NCBI GenBank assembly: GCA_026004975.1
Contig: BPKE01000002.1
Coordinates: 186,001 to 250,000 of the forward strand
From: Gammaproteobacteria bacterium
GTDB taxonomy: Bacteria; Pseudomonadota; Gammaproteobacteria; HTCC5015
Direction: 5' to 3'
Length of the DNA stretch: 64,000 bases
The position numbers and the translations under genes are program-made. This document shows positions 63,728 through 64,000 of this stretch, one piece after another. The notes beneath the pieces were generated by a model. The model was given only the letters and a program-made list of their open reading frames with translations, did not search any database and was not told the DNA's origin. Each line of letters opens with the position of its first letter. Position 1 is the first letter of the stretch.

Positions 63728-64000
63728 TCGTCTACGCCGGCGTCGCCGGCGCCCTGGGCGTCATCGCCCTGGCCGTCGGCGCGCACGCCCCGCCGGGATG
63801 GCTGCCGCCGCCGCGCCTGGACGCCTGGCGCCAGGCGGCGCTGCTGCAGGTCCTGCACGCCCCCGCCCTGCTCGCCGTCGCGGCCCTGAGCGGGCGCCTG
63901 CACCCGACCTTAGGCCGCTTGGCGCAATGGGGCTTCGCCCTCGGCCTGCCGCTGTTCTGCCTGCCCGTCTACGGCTGGGCGGCGACGGGCTGGCGGGCGG
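63700..64000 (+). CDS. DUF423 family membrane protein, 3' end outside window
   Basis: First 100 residues, starting MHRRIERAMIVYAGVAGALG after a GGAGG site. Hydrophobic helices, the GAHAP segment, and the QAALLQVLHAPALLAVAAL stretch match the YgdD/DUF423 family of small inner-membrane proteins of unknown function. Confidence 0.82.
   Translation, partial: MHRRIERAMIVYAGVAGALGVIALAVGAHAPPGWLPPPRLDAWRQAALLQVLHAPALLAVAALSGRLHPTLGRLAQWGFALGLPLFCLPVYGWAATGWRA

Overview
The window is about 64 kb of very GC-rich DNA (roughly 70% GC by eye). It reads as the chromosome of a free-living gammaproteobacterium that degrades plant cell walls. The lineage call rests on conserved neighbourhoods: ftsY-ftsE-ftsX-rpoH; lolB-ispE-tRNA(Gln)-prs-rplY-pth-ychF-tRNA(Met) divergent from hemA-prfA; gatCAB divergent from mreBCD; and rpmB-rpmG. 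The lifestyle call rests on secreted GH115, GH10, GH9 and GH27 enzymes and CBM2 modules joined by poly-serine linkers. That linker style is known from Cellvibrio, Saccharophagus and Teredinibacter, although this genome is much richer in GC. I cannot name the species.

Layout. 0-7 kb is a xylan locus: the end of a GH115 alpha-glucuronidase, a LacI-family repressor, and (minus strand) a lipoprotein GH10 xylanase with four carbohydrate-binding modules. Palindromic TGACAACGTTGTCA-type operators lie at the xylanase promoter and at a second promoter that reads into gene-free DNA. 7-18 kb holds a nucleotide-sugar dehydrogenase/epimerase pair, moaA, an atypical SDR, cca, VanZ, uppP, a lipoprotein, a MidA-type methyltransferase, and a folate pair (pteridine reductase and a FolB-FolK fusion). 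18-22 kb holds rpmBG, a fatty-acid desaturase and a hydantoinase/oxoprolinase. 21.8-26.6 kb is one giant secreted protein with two beta-propeller regions, a di-heme cytochrome c peroxidase-like domain and two cellulose-binding CBM2 modules. This is the most novel-looking object in the window. 26.8-36.8 kb is housekeeping: mutM, ggt, coaD, rsmD, two M16 peptidases, ftsYEX and rpoH, the last with a CIRCE operator. 37-40.4 kb is a GH9-CBM3-CBM2-CBM2 cellulase. 40.5-43.5 kb is a YadG/YadH-type ABC exporter and a quinone oxidoreductase. 43.5-52.8 kb is the hemA/prs region. 52.8-54.1 kb is a GH27 alpha-galactosidase lodged between prfA and prmC. 54-64 kb holds prmC, a MoeB/ThiF-JAMM pair, two ExbD proteins, gatBAC, mreBCD, rsmJ and the start of a DUF423 gene.

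How the parts fit. GH10 cuts the xylan backbone, GH115 removes (methyl)glucuronic acid branches, GH27 removes alpha-galactose, and GH9 attacks cellulose. The cytochrome-CBM2 protein could supply or accept electrons at the cellulose surface, for example for lytic polysaccharide monooxygenases encoded elsewhere; this is inference. The LacI repressor probably senses a xylan-derived sugar and controls at least the xylanase.

Data quality. At least eight genes are interrupted only by single-base indels, with intact coding sense on both sides. gatA and the 5' two thirds of gatB (about 57.98-59.9 kb) carry many. I read these as consensus or assembly errors, not decay, and annotate those genes across the breaks.
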